Positions 41,818-50,972 of a stretch of 64,000 nt of DNA are shown here, piece after piece. The notes beneath the pieces were generated by a model. That model was given only the letters and a program-made list of their open reading frames with translations. It searched no databases and was not told the DNA's origin. This DNA comes from Bacteroidota bacterium. GTDB lineage: Bacteria > Bacteroidota > Bacteroidia > B-17B0 > Aurantibacillaceae. Numbering within the stretch: position 1 is the first letter of the stretch; every line of letters starts with the position of its first letter. The DNA is taken from positions 1-64,000 of the forward strand of contig JAHEYF010000011.1 in assembly GCA_023251755.1 (NCBI GenBank), in the 5' to 3' direction. A program made the translations under genes and the position numbers.

Positions 41818-44391
41818 ATGAAATTTTCTATTAAAACCTTAGCTCCCTACATTATTGCAATTGCTGCATTTTTATCCGTTACCCTTGTTTATTTCCAACC
41901 TGTGATTGATGGTAAAAAAGAACTAAGGCAGGGTGATATTATTAATTACAAAGGGGCCAGCCAGGAAATACAGGATTATCGCAAAACCACCGGTAAAGAA
42001 GCCTTGTGGACCAATTCGATGTTCAGTGGGATGCCGGCTTATCAGATATCCGTACAATACAAAGCCAACCTTGTGCAATTCATTGATAAAGTCTTTATGC
42101 TCAACCTTCCACACCCTGCTGGTTTAGTCTTTCTTTATTTTATTGGTTTTTACATTCTGTTGCTTTGCCTGCGGGTTGATCCCTGGCTGGCCATCGCAGG
42201 CGCCCTGGCCTATGGTTTTTCCTCTTACTTCTTTATTATTATTGAAGCAGGGCACAATTCAAAAGCACACGCCATTGGTTACATGGCACCTTTGTTAGGG
42301 GCCATTATTTTAACCCTTAAAGGAAATAAATATTCAGGGGGCGCGCTCACCGCTTTGTTTATGTCCCTTGAGCTGTACGCCAACCACGTTCAGATCACCT
42401 ATTACCTGTTTTTATTGGTACTTATATTTATGGTGGTAGAATTTATTTCAGCTCTTAAACATAAAAACATCAAAAACTTTGTTGTTTCCTGCGCTATACT
42501 TGTATTGGCCTCAGTTGTTGGTGTACTGCCCAACATTAGTAATTTATGGGCAACTTATGAATACGGGAAATATTCTTCCAGGGGTAAATCAGACCTCACC
42601 ATAAAAGCCAATAATCAAAAAAACGACGATATTAAAACATCGGGCTTAGACAGGGATTACGCTACTCAGTGGAGTTATGGGAAAAGTGAAACCTTTACTT
42701 TATTAATTCCAAATTTTAAAGGCGGTGCTTCTGAGCAAATCAGCAAAGCCGACAAGGATGCGTTAAAAGGAATTGACCCGCAGATGAAACAAACAGTGGC
42801 AAGTATGCAATCCTATTTTGGCGAACAGCCTTTTACATCAGGGCCTGTATACATTGGTGCTATCATGGTGTTTTTAGCGGTGCTGGGTTTATTTATTATC
42901 GACAGCAATTTAAAATGGGTGCTGTTTATTGGAACAGTACTCAGCATTCTATTGTCCTGGGGAAAAAACATGATGTGGTTCAGCAATCTCTTTTTCGATT
43001 ATTTTCCGGCTTATAACAAATTCAGGGCGGTGTCTATGATACTTGTACTGGCCGAATTGACCATCCCCTTATTAGCCGTACTGGCCCTCGAAAGAATTTA
43101 CACTAAAATAAAATCAGGAGATGATTTAATAGACCTTCCATTATTAAAGAAAAAAATATCCGTACAAAAAACCCTGTTTATCAGCCTGGGGATTGTAGGT
43201 GGGTTTTCTTTGCTCTGTTATCTGGCTCCGGGAATTTTTAATACGTTTCAGGCTGAAAATGAATTAAGCAGTATCGTAAAACAGGAATTGCAACGCAGTC
43301 CTGAAACAACAAAACAACAATTGGAAAACGCCCTTGTTCCTATTCTTGATCAGACCGAAATAGCCCGGAAAAATATTTTTCAGGCCGATGCCGGGCGTAG
43401 TTTTGTTTTCATTTTATTATCGGCCCTTTTAATATGGTTGCTGCTGAAACAAAAATTGAATAAAAAATTATTTGTGCTGAGTTTAAGCCTCCTTGTGCTT
43501 GTTGATATGTGGCAGGTTGCAGCAAGGTACCTGAACAAAGAAAACTTTGTACCCAAATCACAAAACCAGGTTCCTTACGTGCAAAGCCGTGCCGATGAAT
43601 TCATTTTAGGGGATACATCACCCGACTACCGTGTACTTAAATTAGGCAATCCCTTTAACGATGCCTCCACCTCTTACTTCCACAAATCAATTGGCGGCTA
43701 CCACGGTGCTAAATTAAAACGTTACCAGGAATTGTTCGATTTTCACATCGAGAAAGAATACAACAACATTATCTCTTCCCTGAATACTGTAAAAAGCGAT
43801 TCGATGTTACAGGCCCTATTGTCTCAAAACAAGGTGCTGAATATGCTGAACACCAAATACATTATTTACAATCCGGAAGCTCCTCCATTGTTAAATGAAT
43901 CGGCCAATGGCAATGCCTGGTTTGTGAGTGACTATAAGCTTGTTGAAAATGCAGATGCGGAAATTCTGGGATTAAAGGACATAGACCCTAAAAAAACAGC
44001 GGTTGTTAATCAGTCTTTTAAAGAAGAGCTGAATGGTTTTGCTGCTAAAGCAGATCCATCAGCAGATATTAAGCTCCTCAGCTACCAGCCCAATGATTTG
44101 ATGTACGAGAGTAAATCAACAAGTGAACAATTAGCAGTGTTTTCAGAAATTTATTACCCCAAAGGCTGGAATGCATACATTGATGGAAAACTGACCAATC
44201 ATTTTTGCGCTGATTATGTATTGCGTGCCCTGCGTATACCTGCAGGAACTCATAAAGTGGAATTCAAATTTGAACCCAAAGTCTACACAAGTGGTGAACG
44301 CATTTCTATGATAGGTTCATTCCTGTTGCTCTTAGTTGTTGCAGGAGGTTTGTTTTTTGAATGGAAAAATAAAAAAACAAGTGCTGCCTAA
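41818..44391 (+). CDS. YfhO-family membrane protein
   Basis: An 857-residue protein with an N-terminal helix, an extracytoplasmic segment (RQGDIINYKGASQEIQDYRK, then LWTNSMFSGMPAYQISVQY) and about a dozen membrane helices (for example AGLVFLYFIGFYILLLCLRV; FILLSALLIWLLL). It ends with a large periplasmic beta domain (LAVFSEIYYPKGWNAYIDGK) and a final helix. YfhO proteins are GT-C-like and in Gram-positives are tied to glycosylation of teichoic acids. Here a role in transferring sugars to a surface glycan is likely. It ends five bases before the neuB-like start. Confidence 0.85.
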   Translation: MKFSIKTLAPYIIAIAAFLSVTLVYFQPVIDGKKELRQGDIINYKGASQEIQDYRKTTGKEALWTNSMFSGMPAYQISVQYKANLVQFIDKVFMLNLPHPAGLVFLYFIGFYILLLCLRVDPWLAIAGALAYGFSSYFFIIIEAGHNSKAHAIGYMAPLLGAIILTLKGNKYSGGALTALFMSLELYANHVQITYYLFLLVLIFMVVEFISALKHKNIKNFVVSCAILVLASVVGVLPNISNLWATYEYGKYSSRGKSDLTIKANNQKNDDIKTSGLDRDYATQWSYGKSETFTLLIPNFKGGASEQISKADKDALKGIDPQMKQTVASMQSYFGEQPFTSGPVYIGAIMVFLAVLGLFIIDSNLKWVLFIGTVLSILLSWGKNMMWFSNLFFDYFPAYNKFRAVSMILVLAELTIPLLAVLALERIYTKIKSGDDLIDLPLLKKKISVQKTLFISLGIVGGFSLLCYLAPGIFNTFQAENELSSIVKQELQRSPETTKQQLENALVPILDQTEIARKNIFQADAGRSFVFILLSALLIWLLLKQKLNKKLFVLSLSLLVLVDMWQVAARYLNKENFVPKSQNQVPYVQSRADEFILGDTSPDYRVLKLGNPFNDASTSYFHKSIGGYHGAKLKRYQELFDFHIEKEYNNIISSLNTVKSDSMLQALLSQNKVLNMLNTKYIIYNPEAPPLLNESANGNAWFVSDYKLVENADAEILGLKDIDPKKTAVVNQSFKEELNGFAAKADPSADIKLLSYQPNDLMYESKSTSEQLAVFSEIYYPKGWNAYIDGKLTNHFCADYVLRALRIPAGTHKVEFKFEPKVYTSGERISMIGSFLLLLVVAGGLFFEWKNKKTSAA

Positions 44392-44395
44392 ACTC

Positions 44396-45409
44396 ATGAG
44401 CAAAGTATTTATAATAGCAGAAGCCGGTGTAAACCACAATGGTAGCCTGGATTTGGCTTATCAGTTAATTGACAAAGCCAGAGAAATTGGGGCAGACTGT
44501 GTAAAATTTCAAACCTTTAAAGCCGAACAAATAGTAACCGCAGCTTCGCCTAAGGCCAATTACCAATTGCTGGTGACCGATAAAAATGAAAGCCAGTTTG
44601 ATATGCTCAAAAAATTAGAGCTTCAAAAAGAGGATTTCAAAAAGCTGAAAGACCATTGCGAAAAAAAAGGTATACAATTTCTTTCTACTCCGTACAACCT
44701 CGAAGATGCTGATTTATTAAACGACCTGGGTGTTACGGCCTTTAAAATAGCTTCGGGACAATTGGTGGAGCTTCCGTTTTTAAAATACGTAGCGAAGTTC
44801 GGTAAACAACTCATTATTTCCACCGGCATGGCTAACATTGCCGAAGTATACGAAGCTGTAGAAGCCATCAGGTCTGTGGGCAATAATGATATTGTAGTCT
44901 TGCAATGCAACACCGATTACCCGAGCAAAATAGAGGACAGTAATATTTTAGCCATGAACACCATGCGCGATGTATTGGGTGTAAAGGTGGGTTACAGCGA
45001 CCATGTACCCAATAATTACGCCTGTTACGCTGCGGTTGCATTGGGCGCCACTGTTATTGAAAAACATTTTACCCTGGATAAAACACTCCCTGGTCCCGAT
45101 CATTCCTGTTCTTTAGAACCGCATGAATTTGCAGAACTGATTTCGGGAGTACGCAACATTGAAAAATGCCTGGGAACCGGAATAAAAAAACCGGGTGCAT
45201 CGGAAATAAAAAACACATTCGGTATGCGTCGCAGCTTAGTTGCCCGGACAGACTTACCGAAAGGAACCATTTTAAAAGCAGAGCATTTAGGTTTTAAAAG
45301 GCCTGCAAATGGCCTGTCGCCTAATTTTATGGAAACGATTATTGGAAAAGAAATTGTGAAAGATGTAAAAAAAGACGAGGCCTTTACTTTGAGTACGATT
45401 AAATTTTAA
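44396..45409 (+). CDS. neuB: N-acetylneuraminate/nonulosonate synthase
   Basis: A 337-residue protein with FIIAEAGVNHNGSLDLAYQL at the start of a TIM barrel, then VKFQTFKAEQIVT, LSTPYNLEDADLL, FKIASGQL, ISTGMA, LQCNTDYPS, VGYSDHVPN and VIEKHFTLDKTLPGPDHSCS. A C-terminal antifreeze-like SAF domain follows (RTDLPKGTILKAEHLGFKRP). It condenses phosphoenolpyruvate with an acetamido-hexose to make sialic, legionaminic or pseudaminic acid; which one cannot be told. ATG 44396 is used because it opens the conserved core and follows the YfhO stop by four bases. CMP-sugar synthetase and UDP-GlcNAc epimerase genes are not present nearby. Confidence 0.93.
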   Translation: MSKVFIIAEAGVNHNGSLDLAYQLIDKAREIGADCVKFQTFKAEQIVTAASPKANYQLLVTDKNESQFDMLKKLELQKEDFKKLKDHCEKKGIQFLSTPYNLEDADLLNDLGVTAFKIASGQLVELPFLKYVAKFGKQLIISTGMANIAEVYEAVEAIRSVGNNDIVVLQCNTDYPSKIEDSNILAMNTMRDVLGVKVGYSDHVPNNYACYAAVALGATVIEKHFTLDKTLPGPDHSCSLEPHEFAELISGVRNIEKCLGTGIKKPGASEIKNTFGMRRSLVARTDLPKGTILKAEHLGFKRPANGLSPNFMETIIGKEIVKDVKKDEAFTLSTIKF

Positions 45410-45415
45410 TTTTTT

Positions 45416-45479
45416 GTTCATCCGTTTATTCGTTCGGATTGTTTTTCAGTTGCCGTCACGAACGAATAAACAGATAAAC
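45416..45479. repeat. Inverted repeat of the gttcattcg family
   Basis: The 21-base arm at 45416-45436 (gttcatccgtttattcgttc and g) pairs with 45459-45479 apart from two positions, with a 22-base loop. It starts just after the neuB stop and belongs to the same family as 5883-6022. No T run follows, so a terminator role is doubtful. Confidence 0.6.
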
Positions 45480-45507
45480 TATTAAACAAGTAATCTATAC
45501 ATATAAA

Positions 45508-45924
45508 TTGAAATTTATACGCGTAACCTATCCCGAAACAAAAGTACTGGAAGAATTTATCCGGACAGCGGGCACTGCTTTAAAATCATTCAGGTATTTT
45601 GCTACCCGTCCTGTTGATACAATACGTTTTCACCTGTGTACGTATTTATTGCTTGAAAACAATGTGCCTGTAGCTTACGGACATTTGGATGAAGAAGCCG
45701 GGATCACCTGGCTGGGAATAGCTGTAATTGAAGGGCAACAGGGCAAAGGCTTTGGACGCGCCATGATGCAACAATTAATTAAAGAAGGACAAAAAGCCGA
45801 AGTAGGGAAAATAAAACTCTCGGTGGACAATGACAACACCGCTGCAATAACTTTATACAAAAGCCTTGGTTTTAAAGAAGTCGCTAAAAAAGAAACATTT
45901 AGTTTTTATGAGTACGAGATTTGA
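45508..45924 (+). CDS. GNAT-family N-acetyltransferase
   Basis: A 138-residue protein with TTG start and the acetyl-CoA motif IEGQQGKGFGRAMMQQLI (Q-x-x-G-x-G), preceded by strand TWLGIAV. NDNTAAITLYKSLGFKEVAK is the usual C-terminal half. Length is normal for a single GNAT domain. The place between neuB and a sugar-isomerase-like gene suggests acetylation of an amino sugar such as a legionaminic- or pseudaminic-acid precursor. The substrate is not shown by sequence. Its stop codon lies inside the word tract that follows. Confidence 0.88.
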   Translation: MKFIRVTYPETKVLEEFIRTAGTALKSFRYFATRPVDTIRFHLCTYLLLENNVPVAYGHLDEEAGITWLGIAVIEGQQGKGFGRAMMQQLIKEGQKAEVGKIKLSVDNDNTAAITLYKSLGFKEVAKKETFSFYEYEI

Positions 45925-46036
45925 GTAGTGAGATGTGAGTATTGAGACATCTGATTAGTTCAACGTTATTAGTTTAGGTTCTGTTCATTATCAAATAAAT
46001 CATCAGCTAATTATCACATCAGCTAATCAGCTAATC
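45925..46036. repeat. Word-repeat tract
   Basis: The tract starts at the GNAT stop with gtagtgagatgtgagtattg words and changes to cagctaat words (atcagctaatcagctaatc near 46018) that run antiparallel to ctgattag near 45951. It fills the spacer to the next ATG. Confidence 0.5.
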
Positions 46037-46044
46037 TAAAAAAC

Positions 46045-46899
46045 ATGGATATAGCAATAAGCACACTGGCTTTTATAGGTAAAACAGCCGAACACATTAT
46101 TGCCTTGGCAGAGGAAAACAACTTAGCCATTGAATTTAGTTCGGGTATGCCCTACCGTGCCGATATGGAAACCATTTTTCTGAATGCTTCCATAAAACGT
46201 TATGCTCATAATTATTTCCCGGCACCACAAACACCTTTTGTTCTCAACCTGGCCAGTAGCAATGAAACCATACGCAACACCTCCATTCAACATTGCATAA
46301 AAGGAATGGAACTTTCAGCCAAAGCCGGGGTACCATTTTTCTCGGCACATGCGGGGTTTTGTGTGGACCCAAAACCAGCTGAGTTAGGACAGGAACTAAG
46401 CCGCATTGCCAACATCGACCGTGAACTTCACTGGAACCTGTTTATTGATGCTGTGAAAATCATTTTAAAAGAAACAGAGCATTTAAAGATCGGTTTTTTA
46501 ATAGAAAATAACGTACTGGCTAAAATGAATGTGTATGAAGACGGAACAAATCCTCTATTGTGTGTGGAGCCGGATGAAATACATGAACTCATTATCGATA
46601 TAAATAACAAGAGGTTGGGCATTCTTTTAGACACAGCGCATTTAAAGGTATCGGCAACTACCCTTGGATTTGATAAAGATGAAGCTGTTGAAAGTCTGCA
46701 GCCCCTTATCAAATGCATTCACCACAGCGATAACGAAGGAGAATTTGACAACAACGAAGAAATTAAAAGTGATTATTGGTTTATAAAACACCTTCCGCAG
46801 TTTCAACATATTTTACATGTGCTGGAGGTGAAGAAAATTGGTATTGATGAGGTATTAAAACAATTTAAGTTGATACAACCTCCTCAAACAAGTCATTAA
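46045..46899 (+). CDS. TIM-barrel sugar isomerase/epimerase-like protein
   Basis: A 284-residue protein of the xylose-isomerase-like (AP endonuclease family 2) fold. MDIAISTLAF is the first strand, VPFFSAHAGFCVDP contributes a His, KIGFLIENN the conserved Glu, GILLDTAHLK the Asp-His pair, and IKCIHHSDNEGEFDNNEE the final His motif, together forming a divalent metal site. Members isomerise or epimerise sugars and related compounds. Placed between GNAT and SDR genes in a glycan cluster, it may act on a nonulosonate precursor. Confidence 0.8.
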   Translation: MDIAISTLAFIGKTAEHIIALAEENNLAIEFSSGMPYRADMETIFLNASIKRYAHNYFPAPQTPFVLNLASSNETIRNTSIQHCIKGMELSAKAGVPFFSAHAGFCVDPKPAELGQELSRIANIDRELHWNLFIDAVKIILKETEHLKIGFLIENNVLAKMNVYEDGTNPLLCVEPDEIHELIIDINNKRLGILLDTAHLKVSATTLGFDKDEAVESLQPLIKCIHHSDNEGEFDNNEEIKSDYWFIKHLPQFQHILHVLEVKKIGIDEVLKQFKLIQPPQTSH

Positions 46900-46934
46900 A
46901 TATCGTATTGTAAATTATAGATCAATTACTAAAC

Positions 46935-47711
46935 ATGGATTTACAAAAAAAAGTAATAATTGTTACCGGTGGCTGCGGCTTATTGGGCAGTGCTTTTATC
47001 AGATCAATTATAGAAAATAATGGGGTAGCCATTGCTGCTGATATAAATAAAGAATCAGGTGAAAAGCTTCGTGCTGAACTTATATCTCAGGGCTATAATA
47101 GGGGGCATTTTGATTTTATCGAACTTTCAATAACTTCGAAAGAATCTATCCTGAATCTCATTCACACTATAAATACCAAATATGGAAAAATAGATGCCCT
47201 GGTTAATAATGCACATCCCAGAAATGACAATTACCTTAAAAAATTAGAAGAGGCCACTTATGAAGGTTTTTGTGAAAATTTAAATAATCATGTGGGTGGT
47301 TTTTTTCTTTGTATGCAACAGTTTTCTGCTTACTTTCAAAAGCAGGGGCATGGAAATATTATTAGCTTAGGTTCAATTTACGGAGTGATGGCTCCACGGT
47401 TTGAGATATACTATGAAGCCGATTTTTCAATGCCAGTAGAATATGCGGCTATAAAATCAGGGATTATTCATTTAACCAAATACTTTGCCAAGTATTATAA
47501 AGGGAAAAACATCCGGTTTAACTGTATTAGTCCCGGAGGGGTATTTAACAACCAGCACTCCTCCTTTGTAAGCAAATACAATCAACATGGGATGAGCAAG
47601 GGATTATTGAATCAGGAAGATTTGTGCGGGACATTAATATTTCTTCTTTCAGACCAATCAAAAATGATTAATGGTCAGAACATAATAGTTGATGACGGCT
47701 GGAGTTTATGA
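46935..47711 (+). CDS. Short-chain dehydrogenase/reductase, PtmA-like
   Basis: A 258-residue SDR. IIVTGGCGLLGSAFI is the NAD(P)-binding TGGxGxxG, DALVNNAHPR the NNA motif, NIISLGSIYGV holds the catalytic Ser, and VEYAAIKSGIIHLTKYFAKY the YxxxK. The family end NGQNIIVDDGW is normal. The segment YYEADFSMPVEYAAIKSGII resembles SDRs found in flagellin- and nonulosonate-modification loci (PtmA type), which fits the neuB-like gene upstream. The exact sugar substrate is unknown. Confidence 0.88.
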   Translation: MDLQKKVIIVTGGCGLLGSAFIRSIIENNGVAIAADINKESGEKLRAELISQGYNRGHFDFIELSITSKESILNLIHTINTKYGKIDALVNNAHPRNDNYLKKLEEATYEGFCENLNNHVGGFFLCMQQFSAYFQKQGHGNIISLGSIYGVMAPRFEIYYEADFSMPVEYAAIKSGIIHLTKYFAKYYKGKNIRFNCISPGGVFNNQHSSFVSKYNQHGMSKGLLNQEDLCGTLIFLLSDQSKMINGQNIIVDDGWSL

Positions 47712-47735
47712 GGGCATAACAGAAATAAATTATTT

Positions 47736-48470
47736 ATGGAAAAAGACAACTATTTAAAGTCTCTTCAATCTAATAAGAATTATTTTGAAGAATACTATTT
47801 AAGATCTTTCGCTAAATCCGAGCAACAAAAATTTCTTGAACAATTATTGACGAAAGAGAATTCAGCTTCAATTCAAAACATTGCTGACATCGCATCCGGG
47901 GCTGGGAGTTTATCGTATCACCTGAATAAAATGTACCCCAATGCGTCCTTTTATTTAGCAGACTATAATAAAGATGCTATTGAACTCGCTAAACAAAAAC
48001 TTGACTTTCCCAACTTTAATTTTTTCATTGAAGATATTTATGAATTAAATAGCATTCCTCAAAATTATTTTGACCTTGTGTTCTGCTGGCAAACCCTTTC
48101 ATGGCTGGAAGAACCTGAAAAAGTATTAAACAAACTTCTTTCAATAACCAAACCCGGAGGAAAAATATACATCAGTTCGTTATTCAATATTCAACACGAT
48201 GTTGATATTTACTCCAGGGTTTCAGACTATAGCAATGCTTCTGACGGAAAAATTATTCAGGCCAATTACAATACCTATTCAAAATACTCTGTCGCTAAAT
48301 GGATTCAGGGCAAGGCCAAAACTTTTGAACTACTTCCGTTTCATACCCCAATAGATTTTTTATATTCGGGCAGAGGAATTGGAACTTATACTATAAATAC
48401 GGAAAAAGAGAGGCTACAGGTATCGGCAGGATTATTGCTTAATTGGGCTGTTTTGGTGATTGAAAAATAA
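47736..48470 (+). CDS. Class I SAM-dependent methyltransferase
   Basis: A 244-residue protein with the SAM-binding loop NIADIASGAGSLSYHL, acidic strand end FYLADYNKDAI, FFIEDIYELN, and post-motif YFDLVFCWQTLSWLEEPEKV with LLSITKPGGKIYIS. It lacks an obvious substrate-defining domain. It is 24 bases after the SDR gene and probably co-transcribed. Methylation of a glycan sugar is the likely role. The spacer after it (48471-48693) is AT-rich without repeats or clear signals. Confidence 0.87.
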   Translation: MEKDNYLKSLQSNKNYFEEYYLRSFAKSEQQKFLEQLLTKENSASIQNIADIASGAGSLSYHLNKMYPNASFYLADYNKDAIELAKQKLDFPNFNFFIEDIYELNSIPQNYFDLVFCWQTLSWLEEPEKVLNKLLSITKPGGKIYISSLFNIQHDVDIYSRVSDYSNASDGKIIQANYNTYSKYSVAKWIQGKAKTFELLPFHTPIDFLYSGRGIGTYTINTEKERLQVSAGLLLNWAVLVIEK

Positions 48471-48693
48471 TTATTAATTTTTTTATGTTTTCTGACACCA
48501 TTATAAAGCAATCAGCCGATCAAACAATAAAAACAAAAGCATTGAGCTAAACGAAGAATGAAGATCATCGCAAACTACTGTATTCCCTATTACAAAAACA
48601 TAATCTAAACATGAAATAATCATCATTCCAAAAAGAACAAATTAAAAATGATGAGTAAACCATGTGACAAAAACATAAAAATATAATCAACAC

Positions 48694-49467
48694 ATGAAAG
48701 AGCTTATAAAATCAAATAAAACCCTTTATAAACTTTACCTTTTTTTGCAAAAATTCAGGCACATCAAATTAATTATTGACATGCCCATTGGAAATTTCGA
48801 CAAGAGCATTGATGGAAAACCTATTATAAAATACCCTTACAAAATTGATAAAGATCAGTTGTCGCGGGATGTTTTATTTTCCCTTTCAGAAAACAAACTC
48901 AATTTTCTGGATTTCGGAGGTGGAGACGGGAAGCTTACTTATTTATTGGGTTATGAAAAAAGCAATTTCTATTTACCCAAGTACAACAGCAACAAAGAGG
49001 TTTTTGAAAAAAAATTTAATTACTACGGTGTTGATTTAACTCAAAAAGCGGCCAACATAATTACCGGTGATATTTGCCGGAGTGATTACATGAAAGAACA
49101 CCAGGAGTTTAAGGAATTTTTTGACGTGGTATACAGCAACAATGTATTTGAACACCTGGATAAACCCTGGATAGCGGTAGAAAATATTTACCAGATGCTT
49201 AAAAAAGGAGGGGTCTGCGTCATCATTGCCCCCTTCTCGTGGAGGTACCACGAAGTGCCGGGTGATTATTTCAGGTATACACATGCGGCCTTTCCAAGCC
49301 TGTTCAGCAATTCAGGAGAAATTGAGGTGATTGAAAGCGGTTACGATTTACACCAGAGGCGTATAAACAACCAGGGGGACGGCAGCTGCAACGACAGGGC
49401 CCCTACCGATAAATTCGGGGGCTGGAGAGAAAGCTGGCACGTGATAAGTATTATCAGAAAAAAATAA
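48694..49467 (+). CDS. Class I SAM-dependent methyltransferase
   Basis: A 257-residue protein. LNFLDFGGGDGKLTYLLG is the SAM loop, NYYGVDLTQKAANIITGDI the acidic site, and FFDVVYSNNVFEHLDKPWIA with MLKKGGVCVIIAPFSWRYHE a well-conserved methyltransferase-11 end. FRYTHAAFPSLF resembles methyltransferases of LPS or capsule loci. It differs from the gene upstream and is followed by an MBOAT gene. A glycan methylation role is inferred. Confidence 0.87.
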   Translation: MKELIKSNKTLYKLYLFLQKFRHIKLIIDMPIGNFDKSIDGKPIIKYPYKIDKDQLSRDVLFSLSENKLNFLDFGGGDGKLTYLLGYEKSNFYLPKYNSNKEVFEKKFNYYGVDLTQKAANIITGDICRSDYMKEHQEFKEFFDVVYSNNVFEHLDKPWIAVENIYQMLKKGGVCVIIAPFSWRYHEVPGDYFRYTHAAFPSLFSNSGEIEVIESGYDLHQRRINNQGDGSCNDRAPTDKFGGWRESWHVISIIRKK

Positions 49468-49529
49468 ATTTATTTTTTATGATTAAAAATAAAATAATTG
49501 CAAAGGATCGAGTTTATAATATATAAGCT

Positions 49530-50966
49530 ATGCTATTCAACTCTATTGATTTTGCTATATTTTTACCAATAGTATTTATATTGTATTGGTTTTTCTTTAA
49601 AAAAAACCTTAGCGGACAAAATACACTGTTACTTGTATCGAGTTATGTTTTTTATGCATGGTGGGATTACCGCTTCCTGTTTTTATTAATCTTTTCAACC
49701 TTCTTAGACTACTTCACAGGGCTACGCATTTTTAATTCAAAAACACCTTCTTTAAAAAAAACATGGCTGGTCATAAGCGTATGTATTAACCTGGGCTTTT
49801 TAGTTTATTTTAAATATTATAATTTTTTCATCGACTCATTCGCAGCTCTTTTAAACACCGCAGGCTTTAAACCTCATATTGCCACCTTAAACCTGATTCT
49901 TCCTATAGGTATTTCTTTTTATACATTTCACGGGCTTTCTTATGTTTTAGACATATACAACAACAAGTTTAAACCAACACAAAACATTGTTGATTATTCT
50001 CTTTTTGTCAGCTTCTTTCCATTGTTGGTTGCCGGACCAATAGAACGGGCTACACACTTATTGCCACAGGTTCAAAATAACAGAACCTTTAATTATACCC
50101 AGGTTTTAAATGGGTTAAAACAAATTTTATGGGGGCTGGTTAAAAAAATTGTGATTGCAGATAAATGTGCAGAGTATGCCGATTTAATATTTAACAATTC
50201 AGAACATTACAACGGTAGCACCTTGTTGGTGGGGGCTATTTTATTTACCGTTCAAATTTACGGTGACTTTTCAGGTTATTCAGATATTGCCTTGGGAACA
50301 GCAAAACTTTTCGGTTTTGAACTGCTTAAAAATTTCGAATACCCTTATTTTTCCCGCGATATTGCAGAGTTCTGGAGGAGGTGGCACATTTCTCTTTCCT
50401 CCTGGTTCAGGGATTATTTATACATCCCTTTAGGCGGAAGTAAAGTAAATGTTTGGAAAAAAATAAGAAATACATTTATAATTTTTATTGTTAGTGGATT
50501 CTGGCACGGCGCCAACTGGACCTTTATTGTTTGGGGGGCCTTAAACGCAATTTATTTTGTTCCCCTTCTGCTTTCCAATAAAAACAGAAACAACCTCACA
50601 ATTGTTGCAGCTGGAAAATTAATCCCAACACTTAAAGAAACAATAAGTATAGCAGCCACCTTTTTATTAACTGTATTTGCCTGGATATTTTTCAGGGCCG
50701 CTGATATAGGCCATGCACTTAGGTATATCCGTTCATTGTTCAGCCCTGCCCTTTTCTCTGTTCCTGAAGTATTCCCAAAAGATCTGTTTATTTTTGTAGC
50801 CTTATTCTTTTGTATTGAATGGTATGGGAAGGATGAATACAATCCATTAAATAAAATTTCAAATTCACTTCCCAAATTTTTCAGGTGGTCCTTTTATTAT
50901 TTACTGATCATCCTGATTATTAATTCTTCAGGTGAAGGCCAAAAGTTTATCTATTTTCAATTTTAA
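49530..50966 (+). CDS. MBOAT-family O-acyltransferase, AlgI-like
   Basis: A 478-residue protein with ten or more membrane helices. ILPIGISFYTFHGLSYVLDI, FPLLVAGPIERATHLLPQ, DIAEFWRRWHISLSSWFRDY and FIVSGFWHGANWTFIVWG give the MBOAT signature, with the catalytic His in GFWHGANW. AlgI/DltB-type proteins move an acyl group from a donor through the membrane for O-acylation of a surface polysaccharide. The next gene encodes an SGNH-like periplasmic partner, the usual pairing. Confidence 0.93.
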   Translation: MLFNSIDFAIFLPIVFILYWFFFKKNLSGQNTLLLVSSYVFYAWWDYRFLFLLIFSTFLDYFTGLRIFNSKTPSLKKTWLVISVCINLGFLVYFKYYNFFIDSFAALLNTAGFKPHIATLNLILPIGISFYTFHGLSYVLDIYNNKFKPTQNIVDYSLFVSFFPLLVAGPIERATHLLPQVQNNRTFNYTQVLNGLKQILWGLVKKIVIADKCAEYADLIFNNSEHYNGSTLLVGAILFTVQIYGDFSGYSDIALGTAKLFGFELLKNFEYPYFSRDIAEFWRRWHISLSSWFRDYLYIPLGGSKVNVWKKIRNTFIIFIVSGFWHGANWTFIVWGALNAIYFVPLLLSNKNRNNLTIVAAGKLIPTLKETISIAATFLLTVFAWIFFRAADIGHALRYIRSLFSPALFSVPEVFPKDLFIFVALFFCIEWYGKDEYNPLNKISNSLPKFFRWSFYYLLIILIINSSGEGQKFIYFQF

Positions 50967-50972
50967 ATTAAG

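Noticed and set aside
48558-48608. Micro reading frame MKIIANYCIPYYKNII in the spacer between two methyltransferase genes
   Set aside because: Its start vaguely recalls WbsX-type glycan proteins, but it is only 16 codons with no coding continuation, so it is unsupported as a gene or remnant.
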